Part shown: one piece after another, positions 37,041-48,570 of the stretch
Numbering within the stretch: the first letter of the stretch is position 1
How the letters are laid out: every line of letters begins with the position of its first letter
Source of the DNA: Hyalella azteca
Lineage: Eukaryota > Arthropoda > Malacostraca > Amphipoda > Hyalellidae
Assembly (NCBI RefSeq): GCF_000764305.2
Contig: NW_025931701.1
Span: forward strand, 434,001-498,000
Direction: 5' to 3'
DNA: 64,000 nucleotides
The notes under the pieces: model-generated
What the model saw: the letters and a program-made list of their open reading frames with translations, nothing else
Told to the model about the DNA's origin: nothing
The model's database searches: none
Translations under genes and position numbers: made by a program

Positions 37041-39739
37041 TTATTTCTGGATCCATTTTACGGACATTTTCTTATTTTTGCATTCTTCTTGATTATGATG
37101 TGAATATTTATAGAGTCAATATTGGAATAAAACAACTAACTTATATTTCAGAGCCAATGTGCAGTGCTTTCAAAATTCAAATAACGATATAGGAACTCCT
37201 TAGCGAACTATTCAAAATTCAACTTACGACATGCGAACCCCAACGTTAGTTCTGATGAGTTGTAGATATTGTAGGACTCTTCTCCAAACATGAGCATCGA
37301 CCCTTCCAACAAGATATATATAAGCAGATAGCAGTATGTCAGATAATATCATCTATATTTCCTCGAAACCAAAGATACACAATAATAAATTCTTCAGTTA
37401 TTGAGCAACTGGCATTCTCATTCATCATTACCTGGTACGATTAAAAGGATCATCGAAAATTTATCAGTACATGGAAATTGAACAAGCTTGACTTGACATT
37501 GACATACCTAAATATTAGTGAACAAATATCCGAGCAAAATGCACTGGAGTGAACGACCGGCGCTAGAGAAAGTGCTACAGTGCGTGCATTACTATGCAAC
37601 GTACGTGGGTCAGAACTGCATGAATAATGCAAACGAATGAAGGCGACGTACGCTGTAGCGTTCATACTCGCACCGTAAAAGACGGCAATTAATCGCAAAC
37701 ATGAGATTTATGATCACTGAAGTCTTTCACTGATTGCAAGGCAGCAAACAATAATGCAGCTTTAACGAATTTATTGTCAATTGAATGATAAAGCTCACAA
37801 CCATGTGGTCGTCAGTGAGTATAATGAGCAAAGCACAGCAGAGATATTGAAGCGTTTAAGTGGTACTTTCATACCAACATATCAGGAAGAAATACGTATT
37901 ATAAGACATGCAACCGCCTACTTGAAGCCAACATTCGATAAAAAATTAGCACTTGCTTGCCAGTTGTGGGAGCAGAAGAATTATTGCTTCAAAGTAATCC
38001 TAGCAGCGCATCGAGCTGCGCACACTCACCCACCGAGACTCGCGTAATTGAGGTCTACGATGAAAGTTAATAGGGATAGTGCCAAATTAATTGCGCGCTA
38101 TGAATTCATGCACGTTGGTTCATACATGGAGCACATATTCAATGTTTTTAATATGATTTCACTGACATGTGGGATTGCAAAAAACATGAATACCCTTAGT
38201 TCATGAAACGATTAATATCCGTGGTTCATGTTCAAAAGAGAAACACAAGGACACACATTGACTTAGTAGAAAGACAATTTTTGACATTTTTGTTTACTAA
38301 TGGCATAATGTCGTCGGTATATAACTATTTCCCCCTTAATTCAAGCAAGAAGCTTAGATGAATAAGAAAGGTTAACGGATGACCGCAGCAGCCAGTGTCG
38401 CTACTCAGTTCAGAACACAGCCTGTAAAATATCACGCGGTCGATAGTAGAATTCCCTGGAAATTTGGCAGGGCTTTCAATTTATTAATAGTTATATGGTA
38501 ATTATAATTTATTAATAGGTTAATAGTTATAGTTATATGTTATAGCTATATTCACATGTAATTAATACAATGTTTGAAGCATGTACAACAAGTTTTCAGC
38601 AAACGTATTCACATAATCAGAAGACGCAACGCAATGTATAATTAATCCAAGGGCCCAAAAGGGATAAAAATAGCAGAGAAAAAGTTCAATGTCGGACATC
38701 AACGTAGATCATTTGGTTCAGGGAGCTGGCCAACGAGTAATCGCCCTGGACGAGGTGCACGTCAATTAATCATAAGCCACCTGGCCTGGCAGAGCTCCGA
38801 ATAATGATTATAGCGATAACATCCTCTCGGAGGTGTCGAAAACTGCCGAGACTCGGAGAGCAATCAACCAAAGAAATCGGTTAATTATTCATAACCTGAC
38901 TGAAACTTGATTCTCGACAGGTCTCAAGGCTGAAAAAAATAAATGCAGTAGCTTATTGACAGCGACAGAAATTATTGTAGCCGTCCAAAGAACGTATAGT
39001 TATACTACCTTGTATTTTTAAATGGCGGCCTTCAAGGTTCAATAATGGTCTGAATTCATAAGCCATTGCGTTGGTCCGATAAACACATTTGAAGAAATTT
39101 CGGTTGTCTTGAAGGAAAAATGGTAGCCAAGTTGGGAACATCATTAAGTTTTTTAAAGAGCGTCTAGCAATTGTCGCAGCATATGTTGTGATTTCTCTGC
39201 TGTCACATCCCGTTAGCGATTCTATTGAATTATTCGAATATCTAAGTTTTTCAAATATCCCTATATTACAAAATTTGATATTAGAACGAAATAATTCGAC
39301 CAATACATATTTTTTAATGAATCAAATGAAGCAATTCCAATTCGATTTTAAATGAATTACCAGATAGCAGCTATTGCAGCAACTTGTATGATAAAGACGG
39401 GCAGTTTGTGCACAGTCTCACATGAGCGATGCTTTGGAGACTTGAGGAGTTATAACTTATAAATAATCTCAAGTTTTAACTAAATGGCATAATACCGGAA
39501 TTAAATGCATAGTATATAAAATGACTGAATTTCTCACAATTGATTTAAAACCAATGTCATCTGCAATCAGATTTAAACGGTAGTAAAAAACGGGTACAAT
39601 CTGAAATATTATTATAACATATATTAATGATATTATTAATATTATTATTCTACGAAGCAGTTATCGCGGAGTCTGGTTCAAACGAACTTCGATGGCACGT
39701 TACACATATGTTTAATAGCAAGCGAAAAATAAATATACA
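37041..39739. other. No gene recognised; A/T-rich block at 38480-38560
   Basis: An 88-codon plus-strand frame (37781-38047, TTG start) has a plausible composition but no recognised motif. At 38480-38560 there are repeated TTAATAGTTATA-like motifs. Nothing else was seen. Confidence 0.45.
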
Positions 39740-40157
39740 CGAGAAAAGATGAGGACAGATAAAAATGACTAAGCACCTGATTCATAGGCTCTACGAATAG
39801 TTCCGCCTTTAGATGTTGACCGAACACCTGCAACAAAGGAGTCGATGTTGCGGAGGTCGGCAGACTGTTCCAGGTTCTGGCGCCGGCGAACAGGAACGCT
39901 CTGTCGCCGACGGTAACGTATATGTAGACGTGTAGATGGAACGACGAGTTCTGCTATTGATGACGAACGAAGTCGTCTTCTAGAAGGCAGATCCGACACG
40001 CGCTGCAGACATTCCGTGAGATAAGGAGGCGCCAGACCATGAAGGCATCGGAAAGTTAGAAGAGCGACCTTAACTGCGTGCGCTGCTGCAGTCGCAACCA
40101 GTGAAGATCGCGCAATATCGGCGTCACGATCGAATTTTTGTTTATTGCACGCGAGTC

Positions 40158-40158
<1 letters not shown>

Positions 40159-40188
<30 letters not shown>
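40159..40188 (-). repeat. (AGC)10 microsatellite inside LINE A
   Basis: Ten uninterrupted AGC units on the plus strand encode a run of alanines in the minus-strand LINE frame. It sits where related LINE proteins have the short conserved NAAARL segment. The seed GCN-GCN-GCN codons of that motif probably gave rise to the expansion. Confidence 0.93.
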
Positions 40189-40189
<1 letters not shown>

Positions 40190-40764
40190 TTCATTACGTA
40201 TTGCAGCTTATTAGGTGCCGTGGTCGGAAGTTCATAGAGTGTGGCTTTACCATAGTCCAATCGGGTCAGAACGAGCGCCAGCACGAGGTTTTCGAGAGAC
40301 ATCGGCTGACGCTACGCCGCAGAGCGCCAATATAAGCGGTGGTGACTTTGGTTATGTGATTATTCATAGAAAGTTGTGATTGTTCATAGTCCAGCGGAAT
40401 GCCGAGATTGCGAACCAAAGACTCTGGTATGACGAACTCGTTGCCCCCGCGAACAGGGTTGGCTGGGAGCTGATGCTGGCGCCGAGCAGTCGCAAACCAA
40501 ATAAATTCGGTTTTAGATACTTTGAGCGGGAGCAGGTTGGAGCGCATTCAGTCTGAGACGGAGTCCATGCAGACAGACTTCCGGTCCTGCAACGCTGCAG
40601 CGTTAGCCGATGAACAGTAGCCATAAATTTGGGCGTCGTCGGCAAACATGTGCGGATTCAAACTATGTGAATCAATTATGTGCAATACGTCGACAGTATA
40701 TAACAGGAGGATCGTGTCTAGAAATGATTCCTGTGGTACACCACAAGTGACCAGCCTTGACCTT

Positions 40765-41782
40765 ATGATGAGTTTAGTACTTCTCAGTAAATGGTCAAGC
40801 TGATGCTCCGCCTTCATCGTCTTTCGTCTCCAAATTGTCGATAGGCAGGTCACTCCACCCCTGGGTCCCAGATGTAACGTTGGACGTGTTCCGTCTATTT
40901 GCCCTCCATTTGGCCAGCTGATGCAAGATGCTGTTGTTTGTCACTAACTGAGGGTAGTTTCCCATAACTGGACAATCCGGGATCTTCTTCAGAAACTTAT
41001 CCAGTTGTCTCTTGAAATAGTCGCATGGGTAAACTCCCTCCTCTCCCTCGTTAAACAGCCTTAGTCCTATACCACGGACAGTGATCCCTCACGAAGAGTC
41101 TGTACTCTGGCTGCTGCACGGTTATTAAATGGGGGAATCCTGCACAATCTCCCCCCTCCTTTCGTTGTAATACGTCACAATTTTAGAGGTCTCACATTCA
41201 AAGTTGGGAGCCAGTCCGGTTAGCTATGGGCAGAGTGGCCCAGTGGTTAAAGTTCAGAGTACCAAGTTTGGAGCAGAGAGGTGCGGGCTCGATCCCAGCT
41301 CTGTGCGCTAGTTTCTGGTCAGAATTGGCAATAAGGCTGGGCTGTTAATCAAGCAAAGAAAAATTTGAAGCAGTTAGTTGCGAGTTCAAGCCCCCAATAT
41401 GCTGCAATGTTAAGAGTCGGTAAGTTCTGCAATGTTGAGAATCGGCGACAGGCCTACGGCCTAATAAACGCTAGAACCACTATTATTATCATCTCCCAAA
41501 TGTACAGTATAATATACCTCTCTCTCTCTTCTCCTCTCCAGTGAGTACAGTCCCAGATGTTTCAGCCTATCCCAGTAGTTCAAGTCCAGCTCCCTCATGC
41601 CGCTGATCATGTACGTGAAGGTCCTCATAACTGCCTCCAGTTTCCGCACCGCACCCGCCTTGAGCGGCGTCCAAAGCTGACAGCAGTATTTAAGATTGAG
41701 AGCACTAGGGCTCTGAAAAGTATAATCATTGGCGCTGCTTCTCTTGTTCGAAATGTGGCGTAGAAAAGAGTTTTCGCGTCCA
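40765..41782 (-). mobile_element. 5'-truncated LINE B inserted in LINE A
   Basis: Only the 3' part of the second ORF is present, read on the minus strand. A TFRTREAAPM-like segment (about 41705-41760) leads to YCCQLWTPLKAG (about 41652-41687), KLEAV, an SGM..LDYW segment, LGLYSLERRRERYI and YIWEM (41490-41545). After the SINE insertion it continues with RLCRIPPFNN and RVQTLREGS (about 41085-41170), then FKRQLDKFL (40990-41016) and TNNSILHQL. It ends in an in-frame TGA at 40795-40797. This is the well-known C-terminal region of jockey/CR1-type APE LINE polymerases. LINE A sequence resumes about 30 bp beyond the stop. Truncation at the 5' side with an intact 3' end is what target-primed reverse transcription produces. 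A frameshift near 41690-41700 and another near 41080 show it is dead. Confidence 0.83.
41222..41489 (+). mobile_element. tRNA-derived SINE inserted in LINE B
   Basis: An A-box-like TGGCCCAGTGG (41236-41246) and a B-box-like GGCTCGATCCC (41286-41296) are spaced 50 bp apart, as in a polymerase III internal promoter. The B box sits in a T-arm-like stem with one mismatch. A ~180-bp body follows and ends with a TATTATTAT tail at 41481-41489. It lies exactly where LINE B homology is broken: the YIWEM segment is on one side, the RPLKL/RLCRIPP segment on the other. Orientation is opposite to the LINEs. I did not find a clear target-site duplication. Seen: boxes, tail and disruption. Inferred: SINE status rather than a lone tRNA pseudogene. 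Confidence 0.8.
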
Positions 41783-42337
41783 ACGCATTGTAACCTATTG
41801 CTGAGATAGGACACGACCCACTGCAGCAATGTGCCACGCAGGCCGTATTATACATCAAGTCGATGCAATATACAGTAGTGGCGTGATCGACTGTGTCAAA
41901 CACTGCCTACAGGTCGAGTAACGACAGTGCCGCAATGTCGCCGTGGTCTACTGTCGCAGAATGTCTGAAAGCACCTTCAGCACAGCGGTTTCTGTCGAGT
42001 GGAGATGACGCATGCAGACTGGAGGCGAGGCATTGACCGGACTGCTGAAGATACTTGTTCGGCTGTTGGGCCACAACGCTTTCCAGGAGTTTCGACAAAA
42101 TCGACAGGTTGCAGATGGGTTGATATGATTTGGGATCAGAAGCGCCATGGTATGGTCGAACACGTGGCCTTGCGCGTTCGACTACCTGCATGGATTCCTT
42201 CAACGCGAAGCCGCGCGATGCAAACCGAGTCACGTCGTGCCAGGTCTCGGTCAGCGAGACGGCAGCTAATAAGCGTGCGCGACAGATGTGAAGAAACTCG
42301 TCAACCTTGCTATTTAGCGAACGGATTATTTCCGTGA

Positions 42338-43005
42338 ATGATGAAAGGAGATGATTTATTTATTCACAACATTTCAGTTTTCCTTCAATAAAGTCTTGCA
42401 CATCCTCAAAGAATTTTCCTACAGCCAAATCGTGATATGGAGGCTGGCACTTTCTCATGATTAATAATTTCAGCTCCTAAGAATTATTTGAAAACATCAC
42501 TCAAAACAGTGACCGCAAGTTTTTTAACAGGATAAGCAACAAAAATTTAGGTAGTATGTAAGAATCTTCCATCAACAAAACGATTTACTAATGAGCAGTT
42601 GTTTTGACCAACACGTGCAAGCAGCTGGAATACAGAGAGAAATCGATCTGAGTGAAGTAGGTATACAAAAACAGCGTTCGTACAATTTGAACCTGATGAA
42701 ACATCTCCAAAATGTACAGCATTAAATTCGTTAAATTCTCGAGAAGGTTGTAATTGAAATCCTAGAACAAGAAAACGGCACTAAAAATGGTTTTATACCC
42801 ACTCATTGGACGACTAGGCGAGGTTTGGTACGAGTCTGTCATATTTTATTAGTTGAACATAGAAGTCAAGAGTATGAGCGGCACGAAAAATACCAGAGGA
42901 GTCCATGCAGAACGAACGAAGTTATATGGCCTTAAAGAAAACTGGGAGTCGGAGGCGCGCGTCGACTTCTTGTGCTGAACTGCATGACATTCTTGACTAC
43001 AACTA
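42338..43005. other. No gene recognised
   Basis: On the minus strand around 42365-42485 a short frame preceded by a pyrimidine-rich tract and an AG could be a terminal exon ending near AATAAA. It is only about 37 codons and has no known motif, so I leave it uncalled. Confidence 0.45.
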
Positions 43006-43100
43006 ACTGGAGCGAGAGGGGGCGAGCTATCACTTTAATGACTCTTAAAAGAACAATAATTGCGCAATTTTAGTGCACTTAGGCTTACATTTAACTCAAT
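43006..43100. repeat. Dispersed repeat, copy 2
   Basis: Contains GAGGGGGCGAGCTATCACTTT, then AACAATAATTGCG and TTAGTGCACTTAGGCTTA, the counterpart of 36945-37040. Similarity fades at both ends. The element type is unknown. Confidence 0.55.
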
Positions 43101-45408
43101 ACTGATGCACTAAACCTCAGTAGCCGGAATGATTCCCTTGCGATGTTCCTGTAGGAATTGCTATCAACGGGTGCCGTTCAGTAGATAAAAAGAAAGTAGC
43201 TGCCGGATCCTGACTCGGCGAACAGTAGCTGTGCCCCGAGGGACGTGGAAAATTACGCTCCCGTCATTAAACATGTGGTAGCAAATAATCTTGTGACCAT
43301 TAAACTAATAACAAACCAAAGCCGGTGACAAAATATGAACCTAAGGGAAAAATAGATATTTCAGATTGAAAAAAACTGGTATATAAGGTCATTAGATGAA
43401 ATATTCGGAATTATGATACATCACCCGTGACGACCCATATACAGAACACTTTGAGAAATTGGCTAGCACCGTGATCGGTATTGTTGGTTCGCATTGAATT
43501 ATATTATAGGTTATTTATTAAAATATTACCAAAAGTATAACTTAAGCGGTGATTTTTTATTTTATTTGAGAGAGATTGTTCGAAATTATTTGAAAAATAA
43601 AGAAACGGCGAAAAATAAAACAACCATCAAAGTAATTATTTCCATTTGCACAAATATAATAAAGAAACGAAATGAAGCAAACGGTTTAAATGTTTATTGA
43701 ATTTTTGATTGATTCGTGATTTGTGGGGTTGTGCAATGTTTTGCATTATCTTATCTGAGGATGACTCATGAGTGCATTGTAATATGTGTAGTCCTGATTT
43801 CGTCTTTCCCTACCTCGACTATAGCTTATTGAACGCGTAACAATGATACATGATGACATCGCGGTGGTAGGCCGCAGTGTCAGTCCTGCGCACCAATACC
43901 TAAATTTCATCATAAAACCGTAAATTCCCTTAGCAACCTTAAGACATCATAACCCGCATCAAACATAGTTACCGATGCGCGTTTCGCAAATATTTGATTT
44001 CCAGTTACTAAATTTAAGTTGCCAATCACTTTTTTGTGATATCATTAGGCCTATAGTTAGGTCATGAATCTCTCGATAGAGAAAAAGATGCAACGCTGTA
44101 AAGTCGAATTTATATTTGAAAAGTCAAAATGAAAGAAACAGAAAAGTCAATCAACCAACAATATGAATTGGCACAACGAAACACAAGCAGTTTTGAATGC
44201 TCTTTCAAAGTTCTATATGAAACGTATATAAAAATATTGTTATTAAAAAATCAGCGGAGTTGATTTAATAGTCGATCGGTAACAAAAAAAAAGAGACCGG
44301 GCGGAACCTTCTTCGTTTTTTACAAACTTGCAACATGGATCAGAAGCAACGAGTGAGTTCGAGTCGAGAAAGAAGGGGAAAATTTCTTTGGTTTGTCGCA
44401 GTGTTCGGTATGCCGACGGCTGCTGAGTTATTGCTCGTAATTGCCACAGTTGACATGGACATGTTGCTGATGGACAGCCAACATTCTTCTTCTGTCGCTG
44501 TCACTTTTGTCACCAGTTACGCACGGCGGCCAGGCGCGGCGCACATTCTTCTGAGACAATAATTGCCGAACTGCAAAACTCCTTCACAATCACAAATAAA
44601 TGATCTTCTAAAGAGGAATAATCACATGAATATTGGGCAAAACATTAGATACTTGATTAAAAATCGAGCAAAAATAATTGCAAAAGGACTAAATTTGCTT
44701 AGCAGGACATAAAAATTGAACTTTTGTTATAAATAATTACTAAGCTACTATCTTTGCCAGTGACACTCAATTATTTGATTGCTTCAAAAGATTTTACCAT
44801 GTGAAATAACGGATGAAGACTTTAATTACCATATGAAATAATGTATGATTGAAATTATTTGAAGTGTGAGAATATATTATTTCACGATGGCACTGACTGA
44901 CGGGGCGAAAATATATTTAAAGAACTGACCGCGTTTAGATTATTACACCTTGCTTATGTTGAAACTAGTAACAAATTGTTGGTTTTAATTTCAAATCATT
45001 TGATAAGCACTGGAAGTGTCTTAACATTGCATACTTCATGCAGCTTTCAAAACTACTAAAGATTAATAATTCCGCTGCAGAAGCAAATATGCACAAAACG
45101 AATGCAAAATCGTTTGCATCAGTTTGAACGGAATAAAAGGCCACAACAAAAAATTCAGCTGCCTATTCGGAAAGAATAGTATACAGATGAGATCGTAAGT
45201 CATAAACTTCAATTTAATCTGAATGAATTACCAATTTAGCACAAATGTTGATAATTTTCCGTCTGTTACTTTGGTTTCTGAAAACATGCATTTTAAATAC
45301 GCATATGCCGTTTTATTTGTACGTCATAATTAATAACAGCGCAAAAATATCTCAGTGCGCATTTCGGACGCGCTTTAAGGAACTTGGTTCAAAGAAACGA
45401 GAGTCCAG
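43101..45408. other. No gene or repeat recognised
   Basis: AT-rich sequence. One plus-strand frame at 44335-44562 starts with a true ATG after an A-rich leader and has a hydrophobic middle. It is 75 codons with no recognisable family, so it is not called. Confidence 0.45.
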
Positions 45409-45411
45409 CAG

Positions 45412-45554
45412 GGCCTATACTTTCAAAAAAAGTTAAGAGATCCTAAGTTCATCAGCCAATCATTGACGGCCTTTCAAGCAAAATCCGCCAATCATAGACA
45501 AGAAAATAAAGCGTAAGTACTTACGTTCACTAGCGAGTTTTGAAAGTATGGCCC
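45412..45554. mobile_element. 143-bp MITE, copy 4 (PIF/Harbinger-like)
   Basis: Begins GGCCTATACTTTCAAAA and ends TTTTGAAAGTATGGCCC with the CGTAAGTACTTACG core, in the same orientation as the other three copies. It is flanked by CAG on both sides (45409-45411 and 45555-45557). It differs from the 10-kb copies by scattered substitutions. Confidence 0.88.
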
Positions 45555-45557
45555 CAG

Positions 45558-48469
45558 AATTAGCCGTGTTTGGTCACTGCGAGTCGTGATTCCTGTTCTG
45601 GGGCGAGGAAGAATGCGGACGTCTCGAGACCAGACAGGTGCTAAACGCTCCTGCACCGTCATTTCCAAAGCGCATTTGCAATCACCGATTTCTTCGAGCC
45701 GCCTGGTATAATTTTTACTAATAATCAAAGCTGAAAAGCAACGGCAGTTGCATGTTTGACTACTGCCGCTTATCGAGATGCAGACATTTTTATAGAAAAA
45801 TGAAGAGCAATATCTAAGGAACTATTCACTGTAATTATATAAATTTAGGTTCCACAAATGATGCGATGGGAATAAGCGATGAAAATAATCACCCATGTCT
45901 TCATTCAAGTGACGAAATTAAGACGAAAAATATAAGCGACGGAGTTAATTAACGAGAGGGAACCCATACGAGAAATTCTCGTATGGCTTCTAGTGTTTAT
46001 TACTATTGAAAAATTATGTTACTTTCTGAGCACGATTTGTAGAACTAAGCTTACAGCTGCAGCTTCTAAAAAGATTTTAAAACAACGAACGAACAAGCGT
46101 AAAAATTTTTTTAGTTAATCGATTATTTCTTATTAGAGTTAGAGAGACTTTTATTATATTAGATAAGTTCAGCTGATTGCTGCATATTATCAATCTGTTA
46201 CCAAATTAATTACGAAAACACACCACTGTTGCTGATGCAAATTCAGTAACATTGCTTTTCGTGCATTTCGTGGCTAGAATTGCACTCGCCCATGTACGTG
46301 GCAGCTGTGAGTCGCTGTCGCTAGTGCTTAATTACTGGCTTAATTACTGCTGTGTACGCTGTACTCGCTCTCTTGCCATGCATTAGGGAGATTTTAAGTT
46401 CCAACTTTCCAATCCAAAATTGCAATTTTCGGTTCTCACGAAGCTTGAAAATCAAACAATGAAGGGAAAGTGGAAGTTAAACTTCATAGAAAAAGTCCAC
46501 AACTTTATTTTTAACCTTTATGTAAATTAATATGAGTTTCAGAAACAGTTCATCAATAGATGAAATATTTGAGAAATTTTTGTTTGAAACCACCATTCAT
46601 ATTTTTCTTCTATAGTGATTGAAAATAAATTATGAAATTTTTTTAGTCGTTTTATTTGGAAGAAATTCGAGTATTCAGCAAATTTATTCGCTGTACGCGA
46701 AGTTTTTACTGTTTTCCGTCGACAATTTCAACGAAGCTCGACAGCGTTGTTGAAGTATTCACACCAGCACACCCTGGTATAGTGGCGGCTGTTGCAAGGC
46801 TCCTAACGCGTTAAGTTTGGTCCAACAAAAGACCGTAGAGCTTTTAGGACCACAAACCTTCAATTATTCTCATAGTCGGTGTCCATTCCCTTAAAGCGAA
46901 CACTTCTCAGATGCTTTAGCTGTAATTTGGCGTCACTTTTTGCACTTGGGGCTCTCTTTTCGTCACATTGAAAAGCTCTTGGTAGGCTCTAAACACCGCT
47001 TACGGCCTAGCCGACACACCTCGGCTACAGCTTCAAAAACTCCCACCAGCTTCCCCACACTTCATAGACTAGGCAGGTCAGAATATTTATTTCACCCAAA
47101 TCCGTACAACAGACAACACATAATATTATTGAAAGAACCACACAAAAACAAAGGTCCAAATTTGATGATACGTTTCCTGGAACCTGAACTGTCATTTTAA
47201 GAACCGTCAGTATTTTAATTCATGATGATATTCCATTCTCAAATCTGACTTTAGTCTCTGGAAGGTCAAACCTTTCGGAGAAGAACCTGCAATTGCACTC
47301 CTTTTTCAATGTACTTGAGGAATCAGATTACAGAAAGTTGACAAGTAAATGAATTTGCACTGAAGATGATTTGCTGATCAGATCGATGTTTTAACAGAAG
47401 ATTTTTTGTTTTCAGATTACAACGCTAATTCGAGAAATTGTTCTGTTCGTTGGTGCAAAAAAACTTGAAAGGAAACATGCCGAGATTCCAAACAAACTCA
47501 ACTGAGATAATCATCAAAAATGATAAAATATCACTGATTTTTCAATAAATGATTTTAAAGCCAAAAAAATACAATTGTAACGAACAAGTATGTAGGTCAC
47601 AAGGTCTTCTGAATTATTATAGCAAGCTGTTTTTGCCACAGAAATTGTTTCAAATGGAATGAAACTTTGGCAAATGTAAATTTTGCAACGGGTTACAAAA
47701 GGCTTTATAAAGAATAGAGATGGGTCACAAATTTAATATGTCGCTAACGAACATAAATTACTTCAATTTTCAAATAATCATTTTGAATTAAGATAGACAA
47801 TACTGCTTGTTAAATAACATTTTCTAAGCAAAGCGCTTGCTCAAAATATACCCTATAACGTTCAAACTTTTAAGCCACTAGGAAATAGATGCTAGTTTTA
47901 GGTATTTGCCATAAAGTAGACCCAAATCTGCATGATATTGCCAACTCAGTCCCTTAATTTTTTAATTTTTCATTCATTATAGTACAACGGTTTATTAACA
48001 TTACCAACCCGAAATCTATTCTTCACGCTGAACTGAAGTCACTCGTAAAAAATTAGAAACCGAGATGACAATGTCATTGATTTGGATTGACGTATTGCAT
48101 ATGCACGATAACTAAGCGTGCATATAACTTAGATTATAATCAAGGATTTATGCATTGATTTTTCTAAATATATGAAGTACATGAATTAAGGCATTAAAGA
48201 ACACCAACTGAAACCACTAAATTATTGATTCGTCACCGGTGTTCAGAAGAGAAGAAAACATTTTTATTTGTCTTCCTAGATCAACTTGAGACGATAGCAA
48301 AATTATTCCTCCATCGAGTAAAGAGTAAAGTCAAAATAGACTTGCCTGAATTAAAATTTAAATGTGATATATCGAAACATTAAATCAGCAACACGTCTTT
48401 AGATCAAGTGGATTACAAAATTTACAATGAAACTAAAGCTTTTCTGAGCTAAGCCGGCAGCTACACAAA
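45558..48469. other. No gene recognised; perfect 11-bp palindrome at 45964-45986
   Basis: CCATACGAGAA and TTCTCGTATGG are exact reverse complements around a single A at 45964-45986. The rest is AT-rich, with short unremarkable open frames (for example 46940-47200). Confidence 0.5.
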
Positions 48470-48570
48470 CAGTTACTGCCAACACAGTTACTTCCACAGT
48501 TGCAGAAGCCACAGTTACTTTTTCTACGCATAAACCATCAATCAGCCAATTTTTATGCGTAGTATAAAAG
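48470..48570 (+). promoter_or_regulatory. Candidate promoter: repeated CAGTTACT motifs, inverted repeat, CCAAT and TATA
   Basis: CAGTTACT occurs at 48470-48477 and 48485-48492 and again within ACAGTTACTT at 48511-48520, with a partial copy near 48496. A perfect 10-bp inverted repeat (TACGCATAAA at 48525-48534, TTTATGCGTA at 48552-48561) encloses CCAAT at 48546-48550. TATAAAAG follows at 48563-48570. The clustering is suggestive, but no TCAGT-like Inr lies at the right distance, and the open frame downstream (48593-48829, TTG start) is unrecognised. Confidence 0.25.

Larger units (their letters stand above)
39740..42337 (-). mobile_element. Decayed APE-type LINE (LINE A), interrupted
   Basis: Read on the minus strand, the order is as follows. 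An endonuclease-domain fragment with LTETWHD lies at 42234-42254. After an apparent internal deletion comes the reverse transcriptase: a SYQPICNLSILSKLLE-like segment in the 41907-42233 frame, HSTETAVLKVLSDIL near 41958-42002, FDTVDH near 41885-41902 and SYLSNR near 41790-41812. Following the LINE B insertion come GVPQ (40732-40743, with Glu replacing the usual Gly), the catalytic FADD box (Asp-Asp codons at 40635-40640), RRQHQLP (40464-40489), LTRLDYG (about 40250-40280), CLHGLAPPYL (40019-40048) and RRRLRSSS (about 39955-39985). The C-terminal end is frameshifted. Multiple frameshifts, stops and the EN-RT deletion make it inactive. Of APE LINEs, a CR1/L2-like clade is my best guess. Confidence 0.88.

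Noticed and set aside
37781..38047. 88-codon plus-strand frame with protein-like composition
   Set aside because: TTG start, no recognised domain and no supporting splice or promoter signals.
42365..42485. Possible minus-strand terminal exon of about 37 codons ending near AATAAA
   Set aside because: Too short, and the acceptor and polyadenylation motifs are common by chance in AT-rich DNA.
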